NCBI RefSeq assembly: GCF_020172665.1
Contig: NZ_CP083985.1
Span: 1,796,998 to 1,860,997 of the forward strand
Origin: [Mycobacterium] zoologicum
Lineage (GTDB): Bacteria; Actinomycetota; Actinomycetes; Mycobacteriales; Mycobacteriaceae
DNA length: 64,000 bases
Direction: 5' to 3'
Shown here: one piece after another, positions 52,064 to 61,051 of the stretch
Layout of the letters: every line of letters begins with the position of its first letter
Position numbering within the stretch: the first letter of the stretch is position 1
The notes under the pieces: model-generated
The model's input: only the letters and a program-made list of their open reading frames with translations
The model's database searches: none
What the model was told of the DNA's origin: nothing
Made by a program: the position numbers and the translations under genes

Positions 52064-53726
52064 ATGAACGACGTCCCGGTTCCGGTACTGATCGTCGGTG
52101 CCGGCGCGGCCGGCCTGACCGCCTCAGCGTTGTTGACCAAACATGGCGTGCGGTCGCTGGTGGTCGAGAGGCGCAGGGAGGTCTTCATCTACCCGAAAGC
52201 CCGCAATCTGAGCTTCCGGAGTCTGGAGATCCTGCGCGGGCTGGGACTCGCCGAACAGGTCCACGCGGTCGCCGATGGCATGTCAGGCATGCTCACCAAG
52301 ACCTCGCTCAGCAGTGCGGAGACGAGGCAGGCCTTCGACGTCGACGCGATCTTCGCGCCGTTCGATGGCCTGAGCCCCGAGCCGTCCGCGCAGTACTGTC
52401 CGCAGAGCGCGCTGGAGCCGATGCTGCTGGAGTACAGCCGCGGACACCGCAACCGGATTCGCTATGGGACCGAGCTCAGTTCGTTCGAGCAGGATGAAAC
52501 CGGCGTCACCGCAGTGATTCGTGACCGGGATTCGGGTGCTCGCGACACTGTGCGCGCTGAGTATCTGATTGCTGCCGACGGCGTGCACAGCCCAATCCGC
52601 GACACCCTTGGCGTGCCGACGTCGGGACACGGGGCGTTGCCGATCTACGTCGTCTTCATCTACTTCCGGGGGCCCTGGCGACAATTCGTCCCACAACTCG
52701 GTGACGGTGACGCCATCCACGTCGAAAACGACTGCGTGAAAGGTATTTTCCTGCCGGTGCGCGACGACTTCGGCATGCTGGCCACCACCTACCTGCCCGG
52801 GCAGGGCGAGTCCGCGGAGCAGTTCACCGCCGACCGCTGCCGCGAGATGCTCCGCGCGGCGATCGGTGAGCCCATCGACGTCGAGATTGTCGCGGCCACG
52901 CCGTGGCAGCCATACGAGCGTGTCGCGGACCGGCTCCGCTGCGGCAGGGTGTTTCTCGTCGGCGATTCGGCTCACGCCATGCCCCCGTTCAAAGGCCGGC
53001 GGTGCCAACTGCGCCATCCAGAGTGCGCACAATCTGGCCTGGAAGTTGGCGGCGGTGCTGAACGGCATGGCCGCTCCCGAGCTACTGGACACCTACCAGG
53101 CCGAGCGGCACCCGATCGGGCGATTCAGCGCACGCCAGTCGCTCACGGGGCCGTCGGTGCACCTGCTATGGCGAGACGACACCGATCCGAGACTTCCCGC
53201 CGACGAGGAGGCGCCGATGTTCGATCTGCTCATTGGTCATCGATACCGTTCGGCCGCAGTGCTTTCCGGCGATCCGGTTCCGACGGATCCCGACGCCGTG
53301 TCGCTGGTGAAGGAATTGCGCGGCCAACCCGGCACCCGGGTCCCGCACGTGTGGCTGCAACACGGGGGGCAACGGGTTTCGACTCTTGACCTACTCGGGC
53401 CGGGTTTCACGGTGCTGACCGGTCGTGACGGTGGACCGTGGCGGGTCGCGGTGTCGCACGCATCGGAGGCGCTGGGAGTCCCACTGGATTCGCATCGGAT
53501 CACCGACGAGCAGTGGGCGGGTGCCACCGGACTGGCACCAGACGGCGCGTTGCTGATCCGCCCGGATGACTTCGTGGGCTGGCGCGCCGAGACATTGCCG
53601 GCCGACCCCGGCGTCGAGTTGCAGCGGGCGCTGACCGCGGTCCTCGGTGGTGGCCGCGCTCCTACAGGTAGCGGCGGACCCGGCTGCGGTACTCGGCGTA
53701 TTCGCGGCCGTAGTGCTCCCGCATGA
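52064..53726 (+). pseudogene. FAD-dependent aromatic monooxygenase interrupted by a single-base frameshift
   Basis: ATG 52064 behind GGTGGAGGTGG starts a class A flavoprotein hydroxylase: GAGAAGLTASALL, the DG motif YLIAADGVHSPIR, and the GD motif VFLVGDSAHAMPPFK. Within AAAGGCCGG (52991-52999) one extra base shifts the frame; the sequence continues in the next frame as GGANCAIQSAHNLAWKLAAV and on to a thioredoxin-like C-terminal domain ending near 53665-53726. Read through the shift, the protein would be full length (about 550 residues) of the phenol hydroxylase / TfdB type. The last 65 bp also overlap the convergent gene. Real mutation or sequencing error cannot be separated here. Confidence 0.85.
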
Positions 53727-53955
53727 AGGTTTCCTCCCGCAGCACCTGGCGGTTGAACAGCCACACCGCGGCGAGCAGGTAGATCAGCGGGATCCAGCTC
53801 GGAAACACCAGAAACTGGCCGAGCAGCAGCAGTCCGAATCCGACATAGATGGGGTTGCGGCTGATCGAGAACACGCCCGAGGTCACGAGCTTGTCCGGGC
53901 GATCGGTGTCGATGCCGACGCGGAAGCTACTGCCGAAGGCGACCAGGGTCAGCAC
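53662..53955 (-). pseudogene. 5'-truncated isoprenylcysteine carboxyl methyltransferase-family protein
   Basis: The frame is open from an in-frame TGA at 54016-54018 to the stop at 53662, with no start codon before GTG 53955 (97 residues). The C-terminal ICMT catalytic part is intact: GSSFRVGIDTDRPDKLVTSG, VFSISRNPIYVGFGLLLLG, and EETFMREHYGREYAEYRSRV. The N-terminal membrane helices expected for the family (roughly 60-90 residues) are missing, and no ribosome site is seen. Probably a decaying gene; a functional minimal protein is less likely. Confidence 0.65.
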
Positions 53956-54097
53956 GACCAGCAGCAGGCCGGCGAAACTGCACGCGACCCCGGCCCACGA
54001 GATCGCGTCGGAGCGTCAGAACCGCCCCGAGCCGACCAGCGGCCAACCGCGTGCCCAACCTCTCAGGTCAGTACAGCTAGCCGGCACCCGCGGTCGT

Positions 54098-54153
54098 GAG
54101 CGTGCGCAGTCGTACGCCGTGACCGGCGTGTTGCCGGGCAGACACGCACGCTC
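54098..54153. repeat. Dyad copy 2 of the GAGCGTGC-type element, downstream of accD6
   Basis: GAGCGTGCG (54098-54106) and CGCACGCTC (54145-54153), perfect 9-bp arms across 38 bp, 15 bp beyond the accD6 stop. The arms share the core GAGCGTGC with the dyad at 46607-46673. The rest of 54016-54167 shows no gene. Confidence 0.55.
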
Positions 54154-54167
54154 GCCGGAAATGACGG

Positions 54168-55589
54168 CTACAGCGGGATGTTCTTGTGGCGACCGCGGCG
54201 AGCGGGGGCCTCGGCCAGCGCCTGGGTGATCTTGCCGCGGGTGTGCGCAGGGTCGATCTTCTCGTCGACGACGCCGATGTCGATGGCGCTGTCCACGCCG
54301 CCGGCGATCCGCTCGTGCTCAGCCGCCAGCTCCTCATGCAGCGCGTCGCGCTCGTGATCGGGAGCGGCAGCCAGCTTCTTCTTGTGCAGGATGCCGACTG
54401 CGGCCTTGGCGCCCATGACCGCGACCTCGGCGTCCGGCCAGGCGAACACCTTGGTGGCGCCCAGCGAGCGGGAGTTCATCGCGATGTAGGCCCCGCCGTA
54501 GGTCTTGCGGGTGACCAGCGTGACCCGCGGAACGGTGGCCTCGCCGAACGCGTGCAGCAGCTTCGCGCCGCGGCGCACCACGCCGCCCCATTCCTGGCCG
54601 ACGCCCGGCAGGTAGCCCGGCACGTCCACGATCACGATCAGCGGAATCCCGAAGGAGTCGCAGAGCCGCACGAAACGTGCTGACTTCTCGGCACTTTCGG
54701 AATTCAGGCAGCCACCGAGCCGCAGCGGGTTGTTGGCCAGCACACCGACGGTGCGCCCGGACAGGCGGCCCAGCCCGACCACCATCGACGGTGCCCACTT
54801 GCCCTGCAGTTCGTCAAAGGGAGCGTCGTCGTCGAGCAGCGCGGTCACCAGCGGGTGCACGTCGTAGGCACGCCGGGCCGACTCCGGCAGCAGCGCGTGC
54901 AGGTCGACCTCGCCGGCCTCGGCCTTGCTGCGGTCGAAATGGCCCTGCTGGCAGAACAATCCGACCAGGCGGCGGCCCCGCTCGTAGGCGTCGAGCTCGT
55001 CGTCGGCGACGATGTGGCACACGCCGGACTTCTTGTGGTGGGTGTCGGGGCCACCGAGCGCGGCCATGTCGACGTCCTCACCGGTGACGCTGCGGACCAC
55101 GTCCGGGCCGGTCACGAAGACCCGTCCCTCCGGCGCCATCACGATGACGTCGGTCAGTGCCGGGCCGTAGGCCGCGCCGCCTGCGGCGAAACCGACCACC
55201 ACCGAGATCTGGGGGACGAAACCGGAGGCGCGGATCATCGCCTCGAAGACCCGTCCGACCGCATGCAGTGCGCGCACGCCCTCGGCCAGCCGGGCGCCGC
55301 CGGAGTGCCACAGGCCCACGATCGGGCTCTGCTCGGCGATCGCGGTGTCGTAGGCGTTGACGATGTGGTCGCAGCCGTCGATGCCCATCGCGCCGCCCAT
55401 GACGGTGCCGTCGGTGCAGAACGCGATGGTGCGCACGCCGTTGACGGTGCCGCCTGCGGCCAGCACGCCGGAGCGGTCACGCTCATGCAGCAGCTCCACG
55501 GTGCCGTCGTCGAAGAACGTCGACAGGCGCAGCAGGGGGTCACGCGGGTCGAGTGATTCGCCCACTGTCTCGGGAGCCATGGTCGTCAT
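54168..55589 (-). CDS. accD6: Acetyl/propionyl-CoA carboxylase beta chain AccD6
   Basis: 473 residues from ATG 55589, preceded by GGAGAGGCG. Carboxyltransferase halves with acyl-CoA oxyanion turns: N-half GLWHSGGARLAEG and GFAAGGAAYGPALTD; C-half DVPGYLPGVGQEWGGVVRRG and TRKTYGGAYIAMNS. It forms malonyl-CoA with the biotinylated AccA3 subunit for FAS-I/FAS-II elongation. Last gene of the fabD-acpM-kasA-kasB-accD6 operon, 16 bp after kasB. Same length as the M. tuberculosis protein (from memory). Confidence 0.95.
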   Translation of the reverse strand: MTTMAPETVGESLDPRDPLLRLSTFFDDGTVELLHERDRSGVLAAGGTVNGVRTIAFCTDGTVMGGAMGIDGCDHIVNAYDTAIAEQSPIVGLWHSGGARLAEGVRALHAVGRVFEAMIRASGFVPQISVVVGFAAGGAAYGPALTDVIVMAPEGRVFVTGPDVVRSVTGEDVDMAALGGPDTHHKKSGVCHIVADDELDAYERGRRLVGLFCQQGHFDRSKAEAGEVDLHALLPESARRAYDVHPLVTALLDDDAPFDELQGKWAPSMVVGLGRLSGRTVGVLANNPLRLGGCLNSESAEKSARFVRLCDSFGIPLIVIVDVPGYLPGVGQEWGGVVRRGAKLLHAFGEATVPRVTLVTRKTYGGAYIAMNSRSLGATKVFAWPDAEVAVMGAKAAVGILHKKKLAAAPDHERDALHEELAAEHERIAGGVDSAIDIGVVDEKIDPAHTRGKITQALAEAPARRGRHKNIPL

Positions 55590-55605
55590 CGCGCCTCTCC
55601 TTGGT

Positions 55606-56874
55606 CTAGTACCGGCCGAAGACGAGCGCGACATTGTGCCCGCCGAATCCGAACGAATTGTTGATCGCGTACTGGTAGTTGCCCGGGCGTGGCGCATCGG
55701 CCACCACATCCAGGTCGATCTCGGGATCGATGTTCTTCAGGTTGAGCGTCGCCGGGATCACCTGGTCGCGCAGGGCCATCACGGTCAGGATCGACTCCAC
55801 CGCACCGACCGCGCCCACCGAGTGGCCCAATGCGCTCTTGGGGGCGTACACCGCGGCGTCGCCGCCGTGCTTGCCCAGGGCGCGGTTGATGGCGTGGCCT
55901 TCGGCCACGTCGCCCACCGAGGTGCCGGTGGCGTGGGCGTTGACGTGGTCGATGTCGCCGGGTTGCAGACCGGCGACCTGGATCGCCCGCGACATCGCCC
56001 GGCCGGCACTCTCGCCGTCGGGATCCGGCGCCACGATGTGGTAGCCGTCGGAGGTGATCGACGCGCCCATGATGCGCGCGATGATGTTGGCGCCGCGCGC
56101 CTTGGCGTGCTCCTCGGTCTCGATCACCATCAGCGCGGCCGCCTCGCCGAACACGAAGCCGTTGCGGTCCCGGTCGAAGGGGCGGCAGGCGCCCGCCGGG
56201 TCATCGTTGGTGTTGGACAGCACGATGCGCATCTGGGCGAATCCGGCGATCGGCACCGCCTCGATGCGGGTCTCCACGCCACCGCAGATCGCGATGTCGG
56301 CCTCACCGAGCACGATCTGCTGCCAGGCATGAGCGATGCCCTCCGAGCCGGACGCGCACGCCGAGATCGGGGTGATCACACCGGCTTTGGCCTTGCGGTC
56401 CAGTCCGATGGTGGCGGCGGCGCCGTTGGGCATGTACTTCTGCACGGTCAGCGGTGAGACGGCGCGGAAGCCGCGTTCGCGCATTGCGTCGTAGGCGTAG
56501 ACCAGCTCCTCGGTGGAGCCCAGCCCGGTACCCACCGACACCAGCAGGCGCCGCGGGTCTACTTCCGGCGAACCGGTGTTCTCCCAGGCCCGTCGACTCA
56601 GGGTCAGTGCCATCTTCTGCAGATAGGACAACCGCCGCAGTTCGGTGCGGGACAAGCCCTCGTCGAAGCGGTCCGGTGTCTCCACCAGGTGACCCCCGAT
56701 GCGTACCGGCAGGTCGTATTTGGTGATGAAGTCGTCGGTGAGCGTACGAATGCCGCTCTGGCCGTCGAGCAGACCTTTCCAGGTGTTCTCTGCATCGGCG
56801 GCCAGAGCGGTCGTCATGGCAAAACCGGTGACGACGACGTTGGGTAAACCGTTGCCTGTAGCCAGTGTTGACAT
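55606..56874 (-). CDS. kasB: Beta-ketoacyl-ACP synthase KasB
   Basis: 422 residues from ATG 56874. KAS I/II thiolase fold with nucleophile Cys173 in SACASGSEG, catalytic His in [11 protein letters not shown] and [11 protein letters not shown], and Lys in APKSALGHS. It elongates long meromycolate chains on AcpM after KasA, in the cytosolic FAS-II complex. 34 bp separate it from kasA, to which it is clearly paralogous. Confidence 0.95.
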   Translation of the reverse strand: MSTLATGNGLPNVVVTGFAMTTALAADAENTWKGLLDGQSGIRTLTDDFITKYDLPVRIGGHLVETPDRFDEGLSRTELRRLSYLQKMALTLSRRAWENTGSPEVDPRRLLVSVGTGLGSTEELVYAYDAMRERGFRAVSPLTVQKYMPNGAAATIGLDRKAKAGVITPISACASGSEGIAHAWQQIVLGEADIAICGGVETRIEAVPIAGFAQMRIVLSNTNDDPAGACRPFDRDRNGFVFGEAAALMVIETEEHAKARGANIIARIMGASITSDGYHIVAPDPDGESAGRAMSRAIQVAGLQPGDIDHVNAHATGTSVGDVAEGHAINRALGKHGGDAAVYAPKSALGHSVGAVGAVESILTVMALRDQVIPATLNLKNIDPEIDLDVVADAPRPGNYQYAINNSFGFGGHNVALVFGRY

Positions 56875-56908
56875 GGGTGTTGCGGAATCCTTCCCCCGTC
56901 GGAGAGTG

Positions 56909-58159
56909 TCAGTACCGCCCGAAGGCGAGCGCGACGTTGTGTCCTCCGAACCCGAATGAGTTGTTGATCGCGTACTGATATTCGCCGTAGCGGGGGGCAC
57001 CTGCGACCACGTCCAGGTTGATCTCCTCGTCCGGCGTCTCGTAGTTGAGCGTCGGCGGGATGACGCCGTCGCGCAGCGTGAGCACCGTCAGCACCGACTC
57101 CAGCGCACCGACCGCTCCGATGGAGTGGCCGAGCGCCGACTTGGGTGCGTACACCGCGGCGTGCTCACATCCGGCTTCCCGGATCGCGTTCGCCTCGGCG
57201 GTGTCACCGATCGGGGTGGCGGTGCCGTGGGCGTTGATGTGGTCGATGTCCTTGGCGGAGATGCCCGCCAGCTCCATCGACCGCTTCATGGCCTGACCGG
57301 CCCGCTGGCCGTCGGGACCGGGAGCCACCATATGGAAGGCGTCGGAAGTGATTCCGGCACCCATCAATCGGGCCAGCGGCTTGGCGCCGCGGGCCTTGGC
57401 GTGTTCTTCGGTCTCGATGATCATCATCGCGCCGGCCTCGCCGAACACGAAGCCGTCCCGGGCCTTGTCGAAGGGCCGTGACGCCTTCTCGGGCTCGTCG
57501 TTGCGGGTCGACATCGCGCGCATCATCGAGAACGCCGCGATCGGCAGCGCCTCGATCATGCCCTCCACGCCGCCACAGACGACCATGTCGGCGTCACCCA
57601 TCACGATGTGACGCCAGGCGTGCGCGATGGCCTCCGAACCCGACGAACAGGCCGAGACCGGGGTGATGACCCCGGCGCGAGCCCCGAGCGCCAGACCGGC
57701 GACCGCAGCGGCGCCGTTGGGCATGACCATCTGCACGGCCAGCGGCGACACCTTGCGGGGGCCGCCCTCGTTCATCAGGTCGTAGGTCTCGACGATCTTC
57801 TCGCCGCCGCCCAATCCGGTGCCGATGACGACCGCGAGCCGGTCCTTGTCGACGTCCGGCGTGCCGGCGTTGGACCAGAGCCGCTCGCTGAGCAACTTGG
57901 ACATCCGCTGGACGTAGGACATGCGGCGCATGTCCAGTCGGCCCATGTGGTCGTCGACCGGGTCCTTGAGCTGACCGCCGATCTTGACCGGCAGCTCCCA
58001 TTTCTCGGTGAAATCACCGGTGAGGGTACGGATACCGCTCTCGCCGGCCAGCAGACCCTTCCACGTGCCGTCGATATCCGCAGCGATCGATGTTGTTGCC
58101 TCAACGGCGGTTACCACCACAGAGGGGTAACCGCCGTTGGCCGTAGAAGGCTTGGACAC
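56909..58159 (-). CDS. kasA: Beta-ketoacyl-ACP synthase KasA
   Basis: 416 residues, starting on the base after the acpM stop. Cys171 in SACSSGSEA, His in [11 protein letters not shown], Lys in APKSALGHS, and His in [11 protein letters not shown]: the full KasA catalytic set. Condenses malonyl-AcpM with acyl-AcpM in FAS-II; target of thiolactomycin and related inhibitors in the genus. Zero spacing to acpM suggests coupled translation. Confidence 0.97.
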   Translation of the reverse strand: MSKPSTANGGYPSVVVTAVEATTSIAADIDGTWKGLLAGESGIRTLTGDFTEKWELPVKIGGQLKDPVDDHMGRLDMRRMSYVQRMSKLLSERLWSNAGTPDVDKDRLAVVIGTGLGGGEKIVETYDLMNEGGPRKVSPLAVQMVMPNGAAAVAGLALGARAGVITPVSACSSGSEAIAHAWRHIVMGDADMVVCGGVEGMIEALPIAAFSMMRAMSTRNDEPEKASRPFDKARDGFVFGEAGAMMIIETEEHAKARGAKPLARLMGAGITSDAFHMVAPGPDGQRAGQAMKRSMELAGISAKDIDHINAHGTATPIGDTAEANAIREAGCEHAAVYAPKSALGHSIGAVGALESVLTVLTLRDGVIPPTLNYETPDEEINLDVVAGAPRYGEYQYAINNSFGFGGHNVALAFGRY

Positions 58160-58459
58160 TTAGCTCTCCGAACCGAACTTCTCGCGCAGCGCGGCGGCGG
58201 CTTCGGGGTTCTCGGCCTCGAGCTTCTGGATGTAGCCGACCACGTCACCGACGGTGCGCAGACCCGCGAGGTCCTCGTCGGGGATCTTCACGCCGTACTT
58301 GTCCTCGGTCTGCACGGCGATCTCCACCATCGACAGCGAGTCGATGTCCAGGTCGTCGACGAACGACTTCTCGACGGTGACCTCGCTCGGCTCGATCCCG
58401 GTCACCTCTTCGATGATCTCGGCGAGACCGGCGATGATTTCATCCTGACTTGCAGGCAC
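58160..58459 (-). CDS. acpM: Meromycolate extension acyl carrier protein AcpM
   Basis: 99 residues from GTG 58459. The phosphopantetheine site is Ser41 in DLDIDSLSMVE. The canonical ACP fold ends at about 80; the C-terminal extension (LEAENPEAAAALREKFG) is shorter than that of the M. tuberculosis protein (115 residues from memory). Carries the growing chain for FabD, KasA and KasB encoded on either side. Confidence 0.95.
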   Translation of the reverse strand: MPASQDEIIAGLAEIIEEVTGIEPSEVTVEKSFVDDLDIDSLSMVEIAVQTEDKYGVKIPDEDLAGLRTVGDVVGYIQKLEAENPEAAAALREKFGSES

Positions 58460-58537
58460 TGTGTTTCCCTTCGTTGGATCCGCACGGGGTGTGCGGGGTG
58501 ATTACTGCGTATCTGGTTGTGCAGGTTGGAGCGGGCG

Positions 58538-59458
58538 CTAAAACTCGGGGAGCCCGTCCAGATCTGCGGGGGACTTGACGGCGTGCGTCGGGGTCCCCCG
58601 AAGTTCGCGTTTGGCGATGCCCGCCAGCGTGCCCGCGGGCGGGAACTCCACGATCGCGGTGACCTCGCGCGCGCGGAGCGTGTCGCTGCACAGGTCCCAG
58701 CGCACCGGCTGGGTCAGCTGTGCGACGAGCTGTTCCATCGCGGCGGCCGCCGACGTGACCGGCTGTCCGTCGCGGTTGGACAGCAGGGTCGCGGTGGGCT
58801 CGTTCGTGGTGACCCGCGCCGCCGCGGCGGAGTAGGCCTCCAGGGCCGGGGCCATGTATTGGGTGTGGAATGCGCCGGCCGTGGCCAGCTTGCGAACCCG
58901 GGCCTTCTCGGGCGCGTCTTCGGCGAGCTTGTCCAGCGCGGTCAGTGGGCCGGCGGCGACGATCTGGCCGGCGGCGTTGCGGTTGGCCGGGATCAGGTCG
59001 AGCTGCTCCAGGCGCGCCAGCACCTCGGCCTCGTCGCCGCCGAGCACCGCGGCCATGCCGGTCGGCTCGAGGGCGCAGGCCTTGGCCATCTCGCGGCCGC
59101 GGGTGGCGGCCAGCATGACGGCGTCGTCGGGGGAGATCACGCCAGCGATGGCGTAGGCGGCGATCTCGCCGACCGAGTGGCCGGCCACGATCACGTCCTG
59201 GCTGAGCGGGCCGCTGCGGCGTTCGGACAGCGCGGCGTAGGCCAGCAGCGTCGCCGCCACCACCAGCGGCTGGGTGACCGCGGTGTCGGTGATCTCTTCG
59301 GCGGTTGCCGTGGTGCCCAGCGCGACCAGGTCCAGGCCGCTGATGTCCGACCAGGCGGTCAGCTGGGCGCGGGCTTCACCGGCATCCGGGCCCTCGAGCC
59401 ACGGCGACAGCATGCCGGGGGTCTGGGATCCCTGTCCGGGAGCGAGCAACGCAATCAC
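58538..59458 (-). CDS. fabD: Malonyl-CoA:ACP transacylase FabD
   Basis: 306 residues from GTG 59458. N-terminal LLAPGQGSQTPGM, nucleophile Ser95 in VAGHSVGEIAAYAIAG, catalytic His in AGAFHTQYM, and the Gln/Asn region NRNAAGQIVAAG. It loads malonate onto AcpM. First gene of the FAS-II operon, 78 bp upstream of acpM. The 206-bp gap to mabR holds the promoter and a dyad at 59526-59544. Confidence 0.96.
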   Translation of the reverse strand: MIALLAPGQGSQTPGMLSPWLEGPDAGEARAQLTAWSDISGLDLVALGTTATAEEITDTAVTQPLVVAATLLAYAALSERRSGPLSQDVIVAGHSVGEIAAYAIAGVISPDDAVMLAATRGREMAKACALEPTGMAAVLGGDEAEVLARLEQLDLIPANRNAAGQIVAAGPLTALDKLAEDAPEKARVRKLATAGAFHTQYMAPALEAYSAAAARVTTNEPTATLLSNRDGQPVTSAAAAMEQLVAQLTQPVRWDLCSDTLRAREVTAIVEFPPAGTLAGIAKRELRGTPTHAVKSPADLDGLPEF

Positions 59459-59525
59459 ATCATTAAGAGAACATTGTGAAGCGCGTTTTGCAGGATGTCC
59501 TAGATTATGAACATTGTCTTATGTT

Positions 59526-59544
59526 TTTGTGGAGACTCTACAAA
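59526..59544. promoter_or_regulatory. MabR operator candidate in the FAS-II promoter
   Basis: TTTGTGGAGACTCTACAAA: arms TTTGT/ACAAA and GAG/CTC pair, 16 of 19 positions symmetric. It lies 68 bp upstream of fabD in an A+T-rich segment that also has -10-like CATAAT on the minus strand. The TTTTGTGGA core recurs at 61015. Confidence 0.6.
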
Positions 59545-59664
59545 TGGGGCATCTGATGCGACGTGTTTGATACCGTCCCGCGACAACTTGCCCGCTGACC
59601 GGAGTCCCGGCCGGTGGTGTCGGCGGTGGTCAGCGGTGTATCGGCCGTCATCGGTTACCGGACC

Positions 59665-60996
59665 TCACCCGGGGCCTGAACCGGCCACCTGCGGCATCTC
59701 GTGCGCCGCATCGACACCGCCGAAGCTGGCCCGCTGGGCCTGGTTGGCCAGCCGTCCCACTGTGGAGGCGACCCGGAGCACGTAGGCGTCGCGCGGCTGG
59801 GTGGGGTCCCGGCCGGTGAAGTCGGCTATCCGCTTGAGGCGATAGCGCACGGTGTTTGGATGAACGAACAAGGCGCGGGCGCAGGCCTCGATGGCGCCGC
59901 CACAGTCGAGATAGGCCTCCAGAGTCTCGGTGAGTGCGGGTCCGGCCTCGGCCAGCGGTCGCATCACGTCGGTGTGCAGGGCCGCGATCGCCGAGGCGTC
60001 GCCGATGAGGGCCCGCTCCGGGAGGAGTTCGCGAGCCAGCACCGGCCGGGGCGCCCCGGTCCAGCCGGTGACGGCGTTCATGCCGGAGATCGCCTCGCTG
60101 GCGCTGTGGTAGGCCCCGGTCAGGGTCGGTGCGGTCGGGCCGATCACCACCGGCCCGTCGGAGAACGCCCCGAGCAGGTCGGCGAAGAACTTCTGGGTCG
60201 GCGAAAGCGGGCCGGACACGATCGCCACCAGCCAGGTGCCGTGTACATCGGTCAGTGCGGCGCGGCCGTGCCGTTCGGCGACGTCGCGCAGATCCTGGCT
60301 AGCCTTCTCGCCGGAGATGGGGGCACCTCCCGCTTGCGGGGGAGTATCGGGGCCGTGCGGCGCGGTGCCGACCACGACGGTGGCGGGCGCGGTGGTGTCC
60401 CAGTTCAGCGCGGCCGCCCGGCTCAGCAGTTCCGGTCCGGTGTCGCCGCGGACCACGGCGTCGACGACGCTGGCCTCCATCCGGGAATCCCAGGTGCCCC
60501 GGGCCTCGGCGGCGTCGGCGTAGGCGGAGGCGGCGGTGAAGGCCAGGTCGCGGCTGTACTTGAGGATGCCCACCGTCAAGGCGGTCACCTGCTCCTCGGA
60601 GCGGGCCAGCAGGGGCACGACCTCCTCGAAGAACTCCATCGTGACCCGCACCATGTCCACGGTGTGGCGCAGCGCGATGTGCCGGGTCAGTTCCTGGGGC
60701 ACCAGCTCGAACGCCTGCGCCGTGTGGCTGACGTTGCCGTGCGGGTCCTGCATCCACTCGGCGAAGTTGACCACCGCGGCCTGCACCACCAGGGCGACAC
60801 TGGCCCGCTGGGACGCCTGCAGGTCGGCGAAGAACGGCAGCCGGTCGCCCATCATCGACACCGCCTCGGTGGCCAGCCGGCCCGAATAATGCTTCAGCCT
60901 GCGCAGCAGGGTGTCCGGGACGGTACTGAGCAGGTCCAAGGTGGACCGGGGCAGGTTCGGGCCGTCCGGGTTGGCCGAAACGACGTTGTCAACCAT
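59665..60996 (-). CDS. mabR: PucR-type transcriptional regulator of mycolate biosynthesis (MabR)
   Basis: 443 residues from ATG 60996. A long N-terminal domain (about 30-330) and a C-terminal PucR HTH (ACARALFVHPNTVRYRLKRI). Location between aceE and fabD on the same strand is that of MabR (Rv2242), which controls the fasII operon in response to acyl-CoA. Dyads before fabD and before mabR itself fit operon control and autoregulation. Confidence 0.9.
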   Translation of the reverse strand: MVDNVVSANPDGPNLPRSTLDLLSTVPDTLLRRLKHYSGRLATEAVSMMGDRLPFFADLQASQRASVALVVQAAVVNFAEWMQDPHGNVSHTAQAFELVPQELTRHIALRHTVDMVRVTMEFFEEVVPLLARSEEQVTALTVGILKYSRDLAFTAASAYADAAEARGTWDSRMEASVVDAVVRGDTGPELLSRAAALNWDTTAPATVVVGTAPHGPDTPPQAGGAPISGEKASQDLRDVAERHGRAALTDVHGTWLVAIVSGPLSPTQKFFADLLGAFSDGPVVIGPTAPTLTGAYHSASEAISGMNAVTGWTGAPRPVLARELLPERALIGDASAIAALHTDVMRPLAEAGPALTETLEAYLDCGGAIEACARALFVHPNTVRYRLKRIADFTGRDPTQPRDAYVLRVASTVGRLANQAQRASFGGVDAAHEMPQVAGSGPG

Positions 60997-61016
60997 CCCT
61001 AAAAGCTACGCCTGTT

Positions 61017-61035
61017 TTGTGGACAGTCCCCACAA
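61017..61035. promoter_or_regulatory. Second TTGTGG/CCACAA dyad, mabR promoter
   Basis: TTGTGG (61017-61022) and CCACAA (61030-61035), perfect 6-bp arms around 7 bp, 21 bp upstream of the mabR ATG. Same TTTTGTGGA core as the fabD-proximal site, though the total span differs by 2 bp. Confidence 0.5.
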
Positions 61036-61051
61036 CCCGTCGAGGGTTGCC

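Noticed and set aside
59459..59664. A+T-rich gap upstream of fabD as foreign DNA
   Set aside because: Its composition is explained by a promoter and operator region; flanking genes are core and syntenic.
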